From the NCBI GenBank assembly GCA_964649085.1, contig CAZYPN010000004.1, positions 137,728-201,727 of the forward strand: a DNA stretch of 64,000 bases, read 5' to 3'. Made by a program: the position numbers and the translations under genes. Within the stretch, counting starts at the first letter, position 1. The number at the start of each line of letters is the position of its first letter. The stretch comes from JADMJV01 sp964649085. Lineage in GTDB: Bacteria > Vulcanimicrobiota > Xenobia > Xenobiales > JADMJV01. A model generated the notes under the pieces. The model was not told where the DNA came from and searched no databases. It worked only from the letters and a program-made list of their open reading frames with translations. Below are positions 7,966 to 18,718 of the stretch, one piece after another.

Positions 7966-9887
7966 CGTGCGATCTCCTGGTAGGCCTGCATCTTGAAGTC
8001 GCTGCGGGTGGGGTAGAACGGAGGCGGAGTGTTGGCCAGTTCGAAATCGTGGCGAAAGGTGGGCATCCAGCCCTTGGTGCCGTTGTTGCCCCACAACCGG
8101 TCCTGACCCACCACGTAGGAGCCGTAGGAGAAAAGCCTTCCCCAGCCTGTTCGGGTGTCCCAATCTTCGTAAATCACGCTGCCCGGCTGGGTGGTGCCGG
8201 CCACGTCACGGCGACCGGCGAACAGCAAGGAATAGAGGTAGAAAGGTTGGATATCGCCGTTGCGAGGGATCTCTCGACCCACCACCACGTCGTAGCCCAC
8301 CAGCCCCAGGCCATCGCGCCGGCTGCGCGGTACCGAGCCGGGTTTGGCATCGCCGCGGGTGATGTCGCCCTTGAGTCGCAAGTAGCGATTGGTGACCAGA
8401 TTGACGGCAATCGTTCGAGCGGCGCCATAGTTGATACCGCTCAGTCCACCCGTCGAGGCGGTGGTGCTGCGCAGATAGTCGCGGTTCACGCTGCTGCCTC
8501 CTGACTGCTCGGTGTTCAAAGCGGGAACTTTGCCCAGATTGCCGTCGACAAAAATCACCCCGTTGGGAAAACCATCGTGCACTTCATACAGCACCTCGGG
8601 GCCCGGGTTGCCCGAAGTACCAGGGTCGCGCCGAATCACGGTTTTGCCCGAGCTCAGCGGAAGGTCGCCCCCCAGGGTCGTAACCACTCCGCCATTCAAC
8701 GAGTAGCGGGAACCGGCTGGCAAGGTGAGGGTGATCGAGCTGTCGCGCAGTTCGGTGATTTTTGTGAAGAGGTTCTGACCGGCAGAGGCATTGCCTTCTT
8801 CTTGAAACGTCATGGTGGGGTTGCCGCTGTCGATAAATCCTTCGGCGTCGCGCGGCTGGCTCTGGGCCAGGGCATTTTCTACCCCCAGGTCCAGGCTGCG
8901 CAGGCTGCCCTTAACATAGATGCCACATAAGGCTCCGTCGGAATTGCGGGGCAGTTGAATCCCGTCGGCGATGGTCTGGGAGGCCAGGCTGTCGGCTTTG
9001 GAATTACGCCCAAACCAGGCGGCTTTGGCCAGGGGAAGTTCGGTGCTGAGGTTGGTCTGGGGCATGGCCACATCGGCCGTGATCTGGATGGCGGGCTTGC
9101 CCTGGCTGGCCAGTTTGGAATACCGATTGAGCCCGTCGGCATCGGTGATCGGATTTCCCGAAGCGTCGAAGGGCTTGGCCGAGCCGCTCTGGTAGGTGAT
9201 GCCGTCGTGGGGGTTATTGGGGTCGGCTTTGGTAAAGGTGAGTTTGCCTCGAAACACCGGCTCGACAAACTCGCTGAACAGCTTGGGGTCGACGTAGAGT
9301 GGCATCTTGCCGTTGACGTGGAATTCGCCTTCGTAGACGTCGGCCTTCATGGCGGTATAGAATCCCGAATTCGGCAGTTTATCGACAAAGAAGCCGTATT
9401 TGGCGAAGGTCACCTGCTGCAGCAGGTACTCGTGGCTGGTGACCAGCATGTCCTGGAAGTAGGAGCGAACCCGCAGTTTGAAGACGTGAGGCCCGCCGCC
9501 GGCCGCGGTGACGGCGTCGGGATACAGTTCCAGTTCGGCCCTCCATTGCGTGTCCAAACCGCCATCGGAGCGCAGTGGATGAGGAACCAGTCCGGCCACC
9601 GACCCGTCGTGCAGAAAATAGCGCCGCGGCCAGAGCGGATTGGCGGTATCGCTGCCGGTCAGGCTCTGAGTAGGCTCGCCGGTGGTGTCCTCGCAGTGGC
9701 ACAGCCAGGCCCGAACGGCCTGCGACATGGCAGCAGCAAAGTAATAGGATTGGCTGCGCACCAGGTCGCGCCGGGCCGAGGAGAGCTCGAAAGGGATGAT
9801 GCGCAAGAAGGCCGCCATCAACAGGTAGAGCAGCACCATGAAAAAGATCGCTACCAGCAGGGCCACGGCTCTGCGGCGGCGGCTCAC
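7962..9887 (-). CDS. Large pilin-operon protein with N-terminal membrane helix (PilX/minor-pilin-like)
   Basis: A protein of 641 residues beginning with Arg-rich SRRRRAV and a long hydrophobic helix (about 8-30), then SARRDLVRSQSYYFAAAMSQAV, the layout of PilX/GspK-type proteins where the helix packs in the pilus core. There is no clear GFxxxE cleavage site. The remaining ~590 residues are predicted extracytoplasmic, rich in Gly, Asn and Ser, and contain strand-rich repeats; I recognise no catalytic motif. The GTG start overlaps the upstream stop (GTGA) and its stop overlaps the kinase start (ATGA). It is probably a tip or adhesin-like subunit of the same pilus; its large size is unusual for a minor pilin. 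Confidence 0.68.
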   Translation of the reverse strand: MSRRRRAVALLVAIFFMVLLYLLMAAFLRIIPFELSSARRDLVRSQSYYFAAAMSQAVRAWLCHCEDTTGEPTQSLTGSDTANPLWPRRYFLHDGSVAGLVPHPLRSDGGLDTQWRAELELYPDAVTAAGGGPHVFKLRVRSYFQDMLVTSHEYLLQQVTFAKYGFFVDKLPNSGFYTAMKADVYEGEFHVNGKMPLYVDPKLFSEFVEPVFRGKLTFTKADPNNPHDGITYQSGSAKPFDASGNPITDADGLNRYSKLASQGKPAIQITADVAMPQTNLSTELPLAKAAWFGRNSKADSLASQTIADGIQLPRNSDGALCGIYVKGSLRSLDLGVENALAQSQPRDAEGFIDSGNPTMTFQEEGNASAGQNLFTKITELRDSSITLTLPAGSRYSLNGGVVTTLGGDLPLSSGKTVIRRDPGTSGNPGPEVLYEVHDGFPNGVIFVDGNLGKVPALNTEQSGGSSVNRDYLRSTTASTGGLSGINYGAARTIAVNLVTNRYLRLKGDITRGDAKPGSVPRSRRDGLGLVGYDVVVGREIPRNGDIQPFYLYSLLFAGRRDVAGTTQPGSVIYEDWDTRTGWGRLFSYGSYVVGQDRLWGNNGTKGWMPTFRHDFELANTPPPFYPTRSDFKMQAYQEIAR

Positions 9888-10594
9888 TGGGTCACCACCG
9901 GGAAGAAGATGCGGGTTTCCAGGCTATGGGCCACAATTCGATGATAGCTGGCGGCCTGGGTACGATCGTAGCTTTCCGCCGTCAGCCGCAAGCCGATTCC
10001 CGAAGCCACGCGAGAAAATCGCATGTCGGCCAGCTTCCGAGCCAGCGTTTTTTGGCGCCCGGGCAGTGCGTTGAAAGGAGTCTGACCGTAGCGTGCCGGC
10101 ACCTGCAGTTCGCGAAGCACCAGATTGCGAAACTTTCTGGGCGTTCTGCCCGCCGCCTCGCGATCGGGCTCAAGGGCGGTGAGGAGCCGCACCTCAAAGA
10201 GCCGGACCTGCTGCCGATCGGTGGGAACCAGCGTGGCGGTAGGGTCGAGCAGGTCGATCGGGGTGTAGAACAGGAACGAGTCGACCCCGGGGCCAGCGGG
10301 GTCGAGCGGGTCGGCGCTGCTCACTCCACCCGGATAGGGCGGCTGAGGCTTTTCGTAGCAGCTGGCCGCACCTTCCAATACCGGAATGTAGGCGGTTTGC
10401 AACAGGGGCACAAGGCGGGTCTGGGCGGTGCGAACCAGCTGGCGGGCGTCCACCCGAAACGTGCTGAATTGAATGGTGGCCATGGCGTTCTTGTAGAGAA
10501 CGGTGGTCACCAGCGTGACCATGGCCAGCAGGGTGGCCGAGATGAGGAGTTCGGCCAGGGCAGCACCGCGTCCTCGGCCTGCCCGCCTCGTCAT
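9884..10594 (-). CDS. Prepilin-like protein (PilW-type)
   Basis: A protein of 236 residues from the ATG at 10594, which overlaps the preceding stop as ATGA; a GTG at 10609 would add five residues and is less likely. The N-terminus has the class III prepilin layout: basic GRGRG, then AALAELLISATLLAMVTLV with Glu at the +5-like position of the hydrophobic helix. The rest is a globular domain of the PilW/PilJ kind with no enzymatic motif. It should be processed by a prepilin peptidase (none is encoded here) and act as a minor pilin with its neighbours. Confidence 0.75.
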   Translation of the reverse strand: MTRRAGRGRGAALAELLISATLLAMVTLVTTVLYKNAMATIQFSTFRVDARQLVRTAQTRLVPLLQTAYIPVLEGAASCYEKPQPPYPGGVSSADPLDPAGPGVDSFLFYTPIDLLDPTATLVPTDRQQVRLFEVRLLTALEPDREAAGRTPRKFRNLVLRELQVPARYGQTPFNALPGRQKTLARKLADMRFSRVASGIGLRLTAESYDRTQAASYHRIVAHSLETRIFFPVVTQ

Positions 10595-11064
10595 CGCGGC
10601 CGCCGGCACATGCTGACCAGGGTCAGGGAGTGGGGACGGCCTCCTTCGTTCCAGTGCACGCTGACTGCTACCTGGCGCACTTCGTCTTTCCAGAGTTTCA
10701 CGGCGGCGGCATCGCCGGCCAGGGTGTAGTTGCGAACCTCGATATGCCGGGTAAATCGTTGCTGCGAAACCAGTTGATAGGTGCTGGCCTGAAATGGCGG
10801 TGCGTTGAGTTCGCGGGTCACGCCTGCGGCATCGTTGATACCGCTGCTCGAGTCGGGCAGTCCGGCCGTAGCAAAGGCCCGGTTTTCTGCCAGCATGATT
10901 TCCATCAGGGTGCGGGCGTGATTGCCAGCTTCGGTGGTCAGTCCGCCGTGGTGCGAGGCCTGCATCCCATAGTGCAGAGCCGCGGCCGAGCCCAACAACA
11001 CCACGGCCAGCACGGCCACGGCCGTAACCAGTTCCAGCAGCGAATAGGCGCGACGATGGCTCAT
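10591..11064 (-). CDS. Prepilin-like protein (PilV-type), first gene of minor-pilin operon
   Basis: A protein of 157 residues starting MSHRRAYSLLELVTAVAVLA, a clear prepilin N-terminal methylation motif. Ala replaces the usual Gly before the cleaved bond, Tyr takes the place of Phe, and Glu is at +5. The remaining residues form a short soluble domain. It is the first of four genes that each overlap the next by 4 nt (to 6022). It is divergent from the HD-GYP gene, with only 54 bp between, so the promoters of both lie in 11065-11118. Confidence 0.82.
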   Translation of the reverse strand: MSHRRAYSLLELVTAVAVLAVVLLGSAAALHYGMQASHHGGLTTEAGNHARTLMEIMLAENRAFATAGLPDSSSGINDAAGVTRELNAPPFQASTYQLVSQQRFTRHIEVRNYTLAGDAAAVKLWKDEVRQVAVSVHWNEGGRPHSLTLVSMCRRPR

Positions 11065-11118
11065 AAGGTAATTTGCGACCGAACAGGACTTGAATCCTGG
11101 CAGAGGTAATCTAGCCGT

Positions 11119-12243
11119 GTGACGCTCGAAAGCGAATTGCTGTCCGGACCGAGGAAAAGGTCCATACTGATTGTCGATGACGTACCGGCCAACCTGCAGG
11201 TACTGAATTCATTGCTCAAGGACGAATACCGAACCCTGATAGCCACCAGTGGCCAGCGCGCCATTGAACTGGCTCAAGCCGAGCCCAGGCCCGACCTCGT
11301 GTTGCTGGACATCATGATGCCCGACCTCGATGGTTACCAGGTATGTGAAGTGCTCAAGGGCGAGCCTCGCACGCGCGAAATCCCGGTGATTTTTATCACG
11401 GGCAAGGTGGCGCTCGAAGACGAGGTTCGGGGTTTTCAGGTCGGCTGCGTGGACTACATCACCAAGCCGATCAGTCCGCCCATCTTGCGGGCCCGGGTCA
11501 AGACTCACCTGATGTTGGCGGCGGCCCGCGAATTGCTCAAGGCTCAGAACATTGACCTGGAGCACAGGGTGCAGGAACGCACCGAAGAGGTGGTTCGGGT
11601 TCAGGACGCCACCTTCATCGCCTTCGGTTCGCTGGCCGAGACCCGCGACAATGAAACCGGCAACCACCTGCGCCGAACCCAGAGTTATGTGCGGGCTCTG
11701 GCCAACCGCCTGAAAGACCATCCCGCTTATCGTGACCATTTGAGTGAGGAGACCATCGAGACGCTGTGCAAGTCGGCGCCTCTTCACGACATCGGCAAGG
11801 TAGGCATTCCCGACAGTATCCTGCTCAAGCCCGATAAGTTGACTCCCGAAGAGTTCGAAGTCATGAAGACCCACACTCGCATCGGACGCGACTCCATCGC
11901 GGCGGCCCAAGAAACGTTGGGTGACCATTCCGAGTTTCTGGCGCTGGCTCGGGAAATTGCTTACGGTCACCACGAGAAATGGGATGGCACCGGTTATCCC
12001 GAGGGCCTCAAAGGAGAGCAAATCCCGGTGTCGGCCCGCTTGATGGCGGTTGCCGACGTCTACGATGCGTTGATCAGCGAGCGGGTGTACAAGAAGGCTT
12101 TGAGCCACGATGAGGCGGTAAAAGTGATCCGAGAAGGTCGGGGGAATCACTTCGACCCCACCGTGGTCGACGCTTTCCTGGAGTTGGCCGAGGAGTTTCG
12201 TACGATGGCCGAATCCTTTCGCGATCACTCCTCCCATGCCTGA
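11119..12243 (+). CDS. Response regulator with HD-GYP c-di-GMP phosphodiesterase domain
   Basis: A protein of 374 residues with a GTG start. The receiver domain (about 14-130) has ILIVDD, LVLLDIMMPDLDG with phospho-acceptor Asp64, and TKPIS. The HD-GYP domain (about 170-360) carries LHDIGKVGIPD, HTRIG, YGHHEKWDGTGYPEG and ADVYDAL, i.e. all metal ligands and the GYP motif, so it should hydrolyse cyclic di-GMP. Such RpfG-like proteins control motility, pili and biofilm, which fits the divergent minor-pilin operon. The shared 54-bp intergenic region has a small inverted repeat (CAGGA at 11084, TCCTG at 11095) and two AGGTAAT copies near 11066 and 11104, possible operator sites. Confidence 0.93.
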   Translation: MTLESELLSGPRKRSILIVDDVPANLQVLNSLLKDEYRTLIATSGQRAIELAQAEPRPDLVLLDIMMPDLDGYQVCEVLKGEPRTREIPVIFITGKVALEDEVRGFQVGCVDYITKPISPPILRARVKTHLMLAAARELLKAQNIDLEHRVQERTEEVVRVQDATFIAFGSLAETRDNETGNHLRRTQSYVRALANRLKDHPAYRDHLSEETIETLCKSAPLHDIGKVGIPDSILLKPDKLTPEEFEVMKTHTRIGRDSIAAAQETLGDHSEFLALAREIAYGHHEKWDGTGYPEGLKGEQIPVSARLMAVADVYDALISERVYKKALSHDEAVKVIREGRGNHFDPTVVDAFLELAEEFRTMAESFRDHSSHA

Positions 12244-12955
12244 AGAGGGCAGGCGCGCCGTTCATTGCGGCGACGCTTTGTTGTGGCTCGAACACAACCC
12301 ACTCCCCCAGGGCTGTTCCCTGGTGACATCGCTGCCCGACCGTTCCGAATTTCCAGAACTGAGCCATCAGGGTTGGGAGGATTGGTTTGTAGAGGCGGCT
12401 ACTCTCCTGCTGCGCCGTTGTCCCGAGCAGGGCGTGGTTTTGTTTTACCAAACCGACCTGCGCACCCCTCAGGGTTGGACCGACAAGGGCTTCCTATGCC
12501 AGCAGGCAGCTCGTCGCCTGGGTGTGCCTTTGCTCTGGCATAAGATCGTCTGTCGAGTGGATCCGGGATGTCCCAGTTTCGGACGCCCGGGCTACTCGCA
12601 TTTGCTCTGTTTTTCGCCAGCGCTTCAGTTGCCGCTTGAGCGCTCTTTCGGTGACGTGCTGCCGCGGGCCGGGCGGGCATCCTGGCAACGCGGGATAGGC
12701 CTGGAGGTATGCCGATTTGTATGCCGCTTCCTGCGGCGCCAAACCTCGACCCACACGCTGGTCGCTCCCTTTTGCGGTCAGGGGCTCTTGCTGGCGGTTG
12801 CCAACGCTGAAGGGTTGGATGCCATCGGCATCGAGCGCAGTCCTTCGCGGGCTCGGCGAGCTGGCGAGCTGCGGCTGTCAGAACTGAAGTCGCTTGAGGT
12901 GGGCCTGAAATTCACCGAGATAGGCGGGAAAGCGCACGGCCGCCGCCCCACCTGA
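12236..12955 (+). CDS. Putative SAM-dependent methyltransferase (permuted, DNA-methylase-like)
   Basis: A protein of 239 residues; its ATG overlaps the HD-GYP stop by 8 nt. The C-terminal half has APFCGQGLLLAVANAEG followed by GIERS, which resembles the SAM-binding motif (DPFxGxGT) of DNA N4/N6 methylases. The N-terminal half has HCGDALLWL and SLVTSLPD where those enzymes carry the DPPY-type catalytic motif. The catalytic motif therefore precedes the SAM motif, as in beta-class methylases, but it is altered, so the substrate is open (nucleic acid or small molecule). Its last 78 nt overlap the convergent kinase gene. Assignment is from motif pattern only. Confidence 0.6.
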   Translation: MPEEGRRAVHCGDALLWLEHNPLPQGCSLVTSLPDRSEFPELSHQGWEDWFVEAATLLLRRCPEQGVVLFYQTDLRTPQGWTDKGFLCQQAARRLGVPLLWHKIVCRVDPGCPSFGRPGYSHLLCFSPALQLPLERSFGDVLPRAGRASWQRGIGLEVCRFVCRFLRRQTSTHTLVAPFCGQGLLLAVANAEGLDAIGIERSPSRARRAGELRLSELKSLEVGLKFTEIGGKAHGRRPT

Positions 12956-14698
12956 AATCGACAGGGTACAGGCCGGCTGGGGCTGGGTCCAGAGCAGTTC
13001 TACCACCTGAAATCGTCGTCCGGGAACCTGCAACACCAGGGCCGGCACGTGTTGCCCCTGGAACTCCAGAGAGACCGTCTGTTTCAGTTGTTCGGCCAGT
13101 TGCTGTTGGCGGGCCCGAAGCAGCTCGTCCAGAGGAGCCGTCTGTCCCACGACCGTGCGCAGGCGGATGGCTTCGAAGTTGCGTCGCTGCCAGCGCAGTA
13201 GCAAGAAATCGTGGGAGCCACCCAGATAGCGAAATCCTGCGGGGGCGTCGATGCTGAACATCCCATCGGGTCCTTCGGCCCGGCTCACGGGCCGGGCATT
13301 CTGGCCGGTGCTGTTGCGCAGGTCTTGAAAATGCCCCCAGGGTAGCCCCAGTTCGTCCAAGAGTTTCTGGCTGCCGTCTCGGCCGCTAGGGCCCGAGCCA
13401 GGGGAGTGCTGAGGATAGGCCGGTTCTTGCGGTTCCAAACGAGGCTGTGTTGGGCTGGGACGAGGCCGGGGCGGGGAGAGACTGGCCTTGGGGCTGGGCC
13501 GGGGTCTGGGGGGCACCTGAACGGCCACCGGGACTTCGGGTTTCGGCTGCGGTTGGGTGGGCAAAGGGCGCGGGGTGGCTGTTCGTTCCGGCGGAGCCGT
13601 GAACCTCGTGGGGCTGGGCTCGGGGCGGGGCGGCGGCGCCGGGGTGAGGTTGGCCGACACCGGCGAGGGTGGCGGGTCGCTCGGGTTGGGCCGAGCCCAT
13701 CGGGCCAGCCCGCTGAGCAGCCACCCCAGCACCAGTCCCAGGCCGATTTGGGCCCAGCCGGGCAGGCCTCGGCGAACTCTGGTTTGGGAAGCAGGGGCGG
13801 CAAGAGCTTCGCGCGCAACCGGGTCGCTGGCGACCTCCGGGCTCTGGCCTGGGGAAGTTGCCCCGCCCTTCAGGGCCTGAGATAACTCCGCCACCGAAGC
13901 AAAGCGTTGCTCGGGAGCCCGCTGCAAGCACTTCTCGACGATCGCTTGCAGCTCCCGGCTCACGTCGGGGCGTAGGGCCGAGATGGGGGGGAAGTCAAAG
14001 GGAGACACCCTTTCGCCCTGGCCATTGGTCAGCAAGTAGTGCAGGGTGGCCCCCAGGGTATAGATGTCGGAGCGCACGTCGGTCTGGCCACCGTAGTGCT
14101 CGGGCGAGGCCGTCAGCACCGAACCCAGCAAACGGGTGTCCTGATCTTTTCCTTCTTTGTAAGCACGGGCGATGCCGAAGTCCACCAGATAGAGCTGACC
14201 CGAAGGGTGCAGCAGGACATTCTTGGGTTTGAGGTCGCGATAGATGATGGGCGGATTCTGGCCGTGAAGGTAGTGCAGAATGTCGCACAACTGCAAGCCC
14301 CAGTTGCGTGCCTGGGCCTCGGGTAAGAAAATGTCGGGAAAGGGAGAGATCTGTTGCTCCAGATTGGTCCCTTCGACGAAATCCTGAACCAGATAGAGGT
14401 GGTCGCGCCACTCGCAAAAGTCTTGCAGCCGAGGAATGGAAGGGTGTTGCAGGCGCTCGAGCAAGGCCTTCTCCTGGGTAAGCGAAATCACGGCCTGCGC
14501 CTGCGATTTGGGAACCTCCTTGACAAACAGGACCTTGCCGTCGGGACGAAGGCCCTTGTAGGCCACGCTCATCCCTCCCGCTGCCAGATAAGACAGCTTC
14601 ATGCCCTTGAGGCTGGAGCCTTCGGGCAATACCATCACGGGGGCGTCGTCGAGGCGTGTTCCGTCGGGCGCAGGCACCCTGGTAGGGCCAGCGATCAT
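12878..14698 (-). CDS. Membrane Ser/Thr protein kinase with proline-rich region and C-terminal sensor-like domain
   Basis: A protein of 606 residues. The kinase domain (about 30-275) has glycine loop AAGGMSVAYKG, ATP-binding Lys60, catalytic YRDLKPKN (Tyr for the usual His of HRD, Asp154), DFG at 173-175 and SPEHYGG, so it should be active in the cytoplasm. A single membrane helix (about 318-336) is followed by a ~100-residue Pro-rich linker and a C-terminal domain (about 460-606) that would be extracytoplasmic and may sense a ligand. This follows the PknB layout with an unfamiliar outer domain. It is divergent from the GAF histidine kinase at 14754. Confidence 0.9.
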   Translation of the reverse strand: MIAGPTRVPAPDGTRLDDAPVMVLPEGSSLKGMKLSYLAAGGMSVAYKGLRPDGKVLFVKEVPKSQAQAVISLTQEKALLERLQHPSIPRLQDFCEWRDHLYLVQDFVEGTNLEQQISPFPDIFLPEAQARNWGLQLCDILHYLHGQNPPIIYRDLKPKNVLLHPSGQLYLVDFGIARAYKEGKDQDTRLLGSVLTASPEHYGGQTDVRSDIYTLGATLHYLLTNGQGERVSPFDFPPISALRPDVSRELQAIVEKCLQRAPEQRFASVAELSQALKGGATSPGQSPEVASDPVAREALAAPASQTRVRRGLPGWAQIGLGLVLGWLLSGLARWARPNPSDPPPSPVSANLTPAPPPRPEPSPTRFTAPPERTATPRPLPTQPQPKPEVPVAVQVPPRPRPSPKASLSPPRPRPSPTQPRLEPQEPAYPQHSPGSGPSGRDGSQKLLDELGLPWGHFQDLRNSTGQNARPVSRAEGPDGMFSIDAPAGFRYLGGSHDFLLLRWQRRNFEAIRLRTVVGQTAPLDELLRARQQQLAEQLKQTVSLEFQGQHVPALVLQVPGRRFQVVELLWTQPQPACTLSISGGAAAVRFPAYLGEFQAHLKRLQF

Positions 14699-14736
14699 CG
14701 AACTCTCCGCGAGCCTGGTGGGCAGGTTTCCGGACG

Positions 14737-14752
14737 GTCCCCTCTAAGGGAC
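14737..14752 (+). promoter_or_regulatory. Small hairpin covering the ribosome binding site of the GAF histidine kinase gene
   Basis: The arms GTCCC (14737-14741) and GGGAC (14748-14752) flank a 6-nt loop CTCTAA. The right arm is part of AAGGGA, the ribosome binding site of the ATG at 14754, so folding would mask it. Five base pairs is a weak stem; a regulatory role is only a possibility. Confidence 0.3.
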
Positions 14753-14753
14753 G

Positions 14754-16030
<1,277 letters not shown>

Positions 16031-16037
<7 letters not shown>

Positions 16038-18292
16038 AGCATATCCTGGTCGTGGAAGACGACGAATTGATGCGCATCAGCCTGGAAACAGAACTCAAGC
16101 TGGCTGGCTATCGGGTGAGTCTGGCCGAGTGTGGTGAGCAGGCCATAGAACTGGCCCGACGTGAGCACTTCGACCTGGTCGTCTGCGATATTCGCATGCC
16201 CGGCATCAATGGAATCGACACTTTGAGCGCTTTGCGCGAAATGCAACCGGCGGCTCGCAATATTGTCATGACCGGCTACGCCGACGCCGACGCGCCTGTG
16301 CAGGCCGTGAAGCTCAAAGTGGATGACTATCTGCGCAAGCCCTTCAGCGCAGACGACTTCCTGGTGGCCGTGCGCAAGGCTCTGCAAGACCAGCTCCAGG
16401 AGTTCAGGCGCCAGCGGGTTACCCGGCAGCTGCGCAGTTTATTGCTGACCTACGGTCGTCGTCTGGCCGAAGGCGACGCGGCCGAACAGGCCCTGAGGGC
16501 CTCCCATCGCGCCTGCTGGCTGGCCCGCGTGCAGGGCCTGTCACCAACCCGCATCGAGAGTCTGCAACTGGCTTGTTGGATGCAGTTTCTGCGCCCCGAA
16601 TTGCAACTTATGGAAGAGCTGAAACCTATCGCCGAGTTGCTCGAGCAGGCCGAGGAGGGCTGGCAAGGCGGAGGCCCCCGAGGCTGGCAGGGCCTGCAGA
16701 TCCCCCTCGAGGCTCGTATTTTGCGCCTGGCTTTAGGGCATGACACGGGACTGGACCCTGAATTGTCGCAGCTGCTCGAAGCCAACCAGGAACTGCCTAC
16801 CGAGCCCATGCAGCCGGCCCCAGGCCAGCCCCGCGCCTTGCTGGCGCTGGCTCAGTCGTACCTGAGCGCAGGGCAGTTCGAACTCTGCTCTACGGCACTG
16901 AGTCAGTTGCTGGAAGCGTCTCCCGAGGTCGAGTTGCAGGCTCGGGCCTGGCTGACCTTGGGACAGTTGCAGTTGCTTCAGCAACAGCCCGAGCAGGCTG
17001 CCCACTCGGCCCGTCAGGCCGAGGAAAGGGCCCTGGGCCGTGGCCTCGAGGGGCTTCAGTCGCGGGCTATTCTGCTGCGGGCTCAACTGGGAGAGGCCCA
17101 GGCCGAGGAACTGTCTTTGGCGCGCTCCCATCTCGAGAATGCCGGCGATCGGGCGGGCGTGGAACTGTGCGACTTGTGGCTTGCGCTCGCAGGGGATGGG
17201 AATGCTTCGTTGCGCCTTCTGGAGGGGCTCCATGAGGAGAGCAGGCTGTGGATCGACTGGTTTCAACCGCTGAGCCAGGCTCTGCGTTCGCAGTTGAATC
17301 ACCCCCTGCTGGCCGAGCGGGTCAAGGCCGCTGGCGACCGGGCCCTGGGCCTGTTGGAAGCCTGGTTGCTGCCTTCCGCTGCTCTGGAGTTACGCCTGCG
17401 GGCTTTGGACCTGCTGGCTCCCCTGGATACCCCCGCCGCACGGGCTTTGCTGGGTGGCGACTTTTCCGATCACCCGGCCCTGGCGCAAAAGTCTCAGTTG
17501 CTGGCCCAAAGCGGTCAGGTCAATCCGGTGCGGCGTCTGGAGGTCTACCTGCTGGGCCGATTGCGCCTGGCCCTGGGTGGGCAATTGCTCAATGAGGAGG
17601 GCCTCAGCGCCAAGAAGACGCGCTCGCTTTTTGCTTATCTGGCCTGGAGGCGTGGTCAGGAAGTGCACGAGGAAGTCCTGATCGAGCTGTTCTGGCCCGA
17701 GGCCGGCCCCAAGGGGAAGCATTCGCTGCACAACGCGGTCTATCAGATTCGAAAATTCTTGCGCAGCCAGTTGGGCGACCTGGCCGATGAAGTGTTGCAG
17801 CTCGGACCGGGTCCTTCCTATCGACTGGAGCGTCACGCGGCGCTGTGGATCGATTGTGAGGACTTCCTGGAGCACTGTCAGGCGGCCCAGCGGGCCCTGC
17901 TCCAGCAGCAGCCCGCTCAAGCCGTGGCCGAGCTGCGCAAGGCCGAGCTGCTCTACCGGGGCGACCTGCTCGAAGCGCTCTATGACGAGTGGGTGGAGCC
18001 CGCCCGTCAGGCTGCTCAGGAGCGCTTTGCCCAGTTGCTGGCTACTTTAGGACGCCATGCCTTCGAGCAGGAAAAATACGAGCAAAGCCTGGAGTATTGG
18101 AAGCGTTTGCTGCAGCGCGACAACTGCAGCGAAGATGCCTATATCGGGTGCTTTCTGGCCCAGCAGGCACTGGGACGTCCTGGCGAAGCGGTTCGCACCT
18201 ACCACCAATGCGCCCAGGTGTTGCGCAAGGAACTCGGCCTCGGACCCCCGCCACAACTGGTCGAGATGTACCTGAAATTGTCCGGTTCTTAG
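16031..18292 (+). CDS. Receiver-SARP (BTAD) transcriptional regulator with TPR-like middle region
   Basis: A protein of 753 residues. The TTG start at 16031 is chosen because GGAGG lies 5 nt upstream and the receiver begins at once (LLEHILVVEDD); longer upstream frames have no such support. The receiver (1-120) has Asp pairs, VVCDIRMPG and KPF. Residues ~130-500 are helical with TPR-like spacing. From ~505 there is an OmpR-like winged helix (SAKKTRSLFAYLAWRRG) and a bacterial transcriptional activator domain (to 753), as in SARP/AfsR-type activators. It should bind DNA when phosphorylated by the coupled GAF kinase. A receiver fused to a full SARP module is uncommon. The stop overlaps the convergent lipoprotein stop (TTAG). 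Confidence 0.88.
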
Positions 18293-18678
18293 TCGCGCTT
18301 GTGCTTGCCGAGCTTAAGGCATTCTACCGTGTGGATCAGGTTTTTCCGCACGGTGATCTCGATATACTCGTCCTTCTCGGCCCCGGGGAATTCCCAGGTG
18401 AACTGGGTACCGTCGGCAACCTGTTCCATTTTGGCTCCGGGTAGCTTGGCCTTGTAAAACTCGACCACCTTTTCTTGCGGGTCGGTGTAGGTCAGGTCCC
18501 AATACTTCGAGTAGGTCGACTCGGACTCCGAACCGGCCAGGGCCTGTTTCGGGTCGTGGGCCGAGCGCGCGTAGACGGGGATCATGTCCTTGTGAATGGC
18601 CCCCTCCAGATCGGGAGGTTTGCTGCTGCATCCCCACAGCAGACAGCTCAGGACCAGTGCAACCAGGTGCTTTCCCAT
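18289..18678 (-). CDS. Small lipoprotein
   Basis: A protein of 129 residues with a type II signal peptide: hydrophobic LVALVLSCLLWGC with lipidated Cys17, so it is an envelope lipoprotein processed by LspA (lspA is at 43977). The mature part has an alpha/beta pattern (PQEKVVEFYKAKLPGAKM, TQFTWEFPG, YIEITVR), similar in feel to domains that bind a partner protein; I cannot name the family. It is convergent with the SARP gene and shares the 4-nt TTAG stop overlap. Confidence 0.75.
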   Translation of the reverse strand: MGKHLVALVLSCLLWGCSSKPPDLEGAIHKDMIPVYARSAHDPKQALAGSESESTYSKYWDLTYTDPQEKVVEFYKAKLPGAKMEQVADGTQFTWEFPGAEKDEYIEITVRKNLIHTVECLKLGKHKRD

Positions 18679-18718
18679 GCCCCAGGTTTCGAGCCTGGAA
18701 CATCAACCCCTGTTCGGC

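Noticed and set aside
8955..9944. 329-residue plus-strand frame
   Set aside because: It is antisense to the large pilin-operon protein. The sense frame has a membrane helix and operon overlaps, so the antisense one is a shadow.
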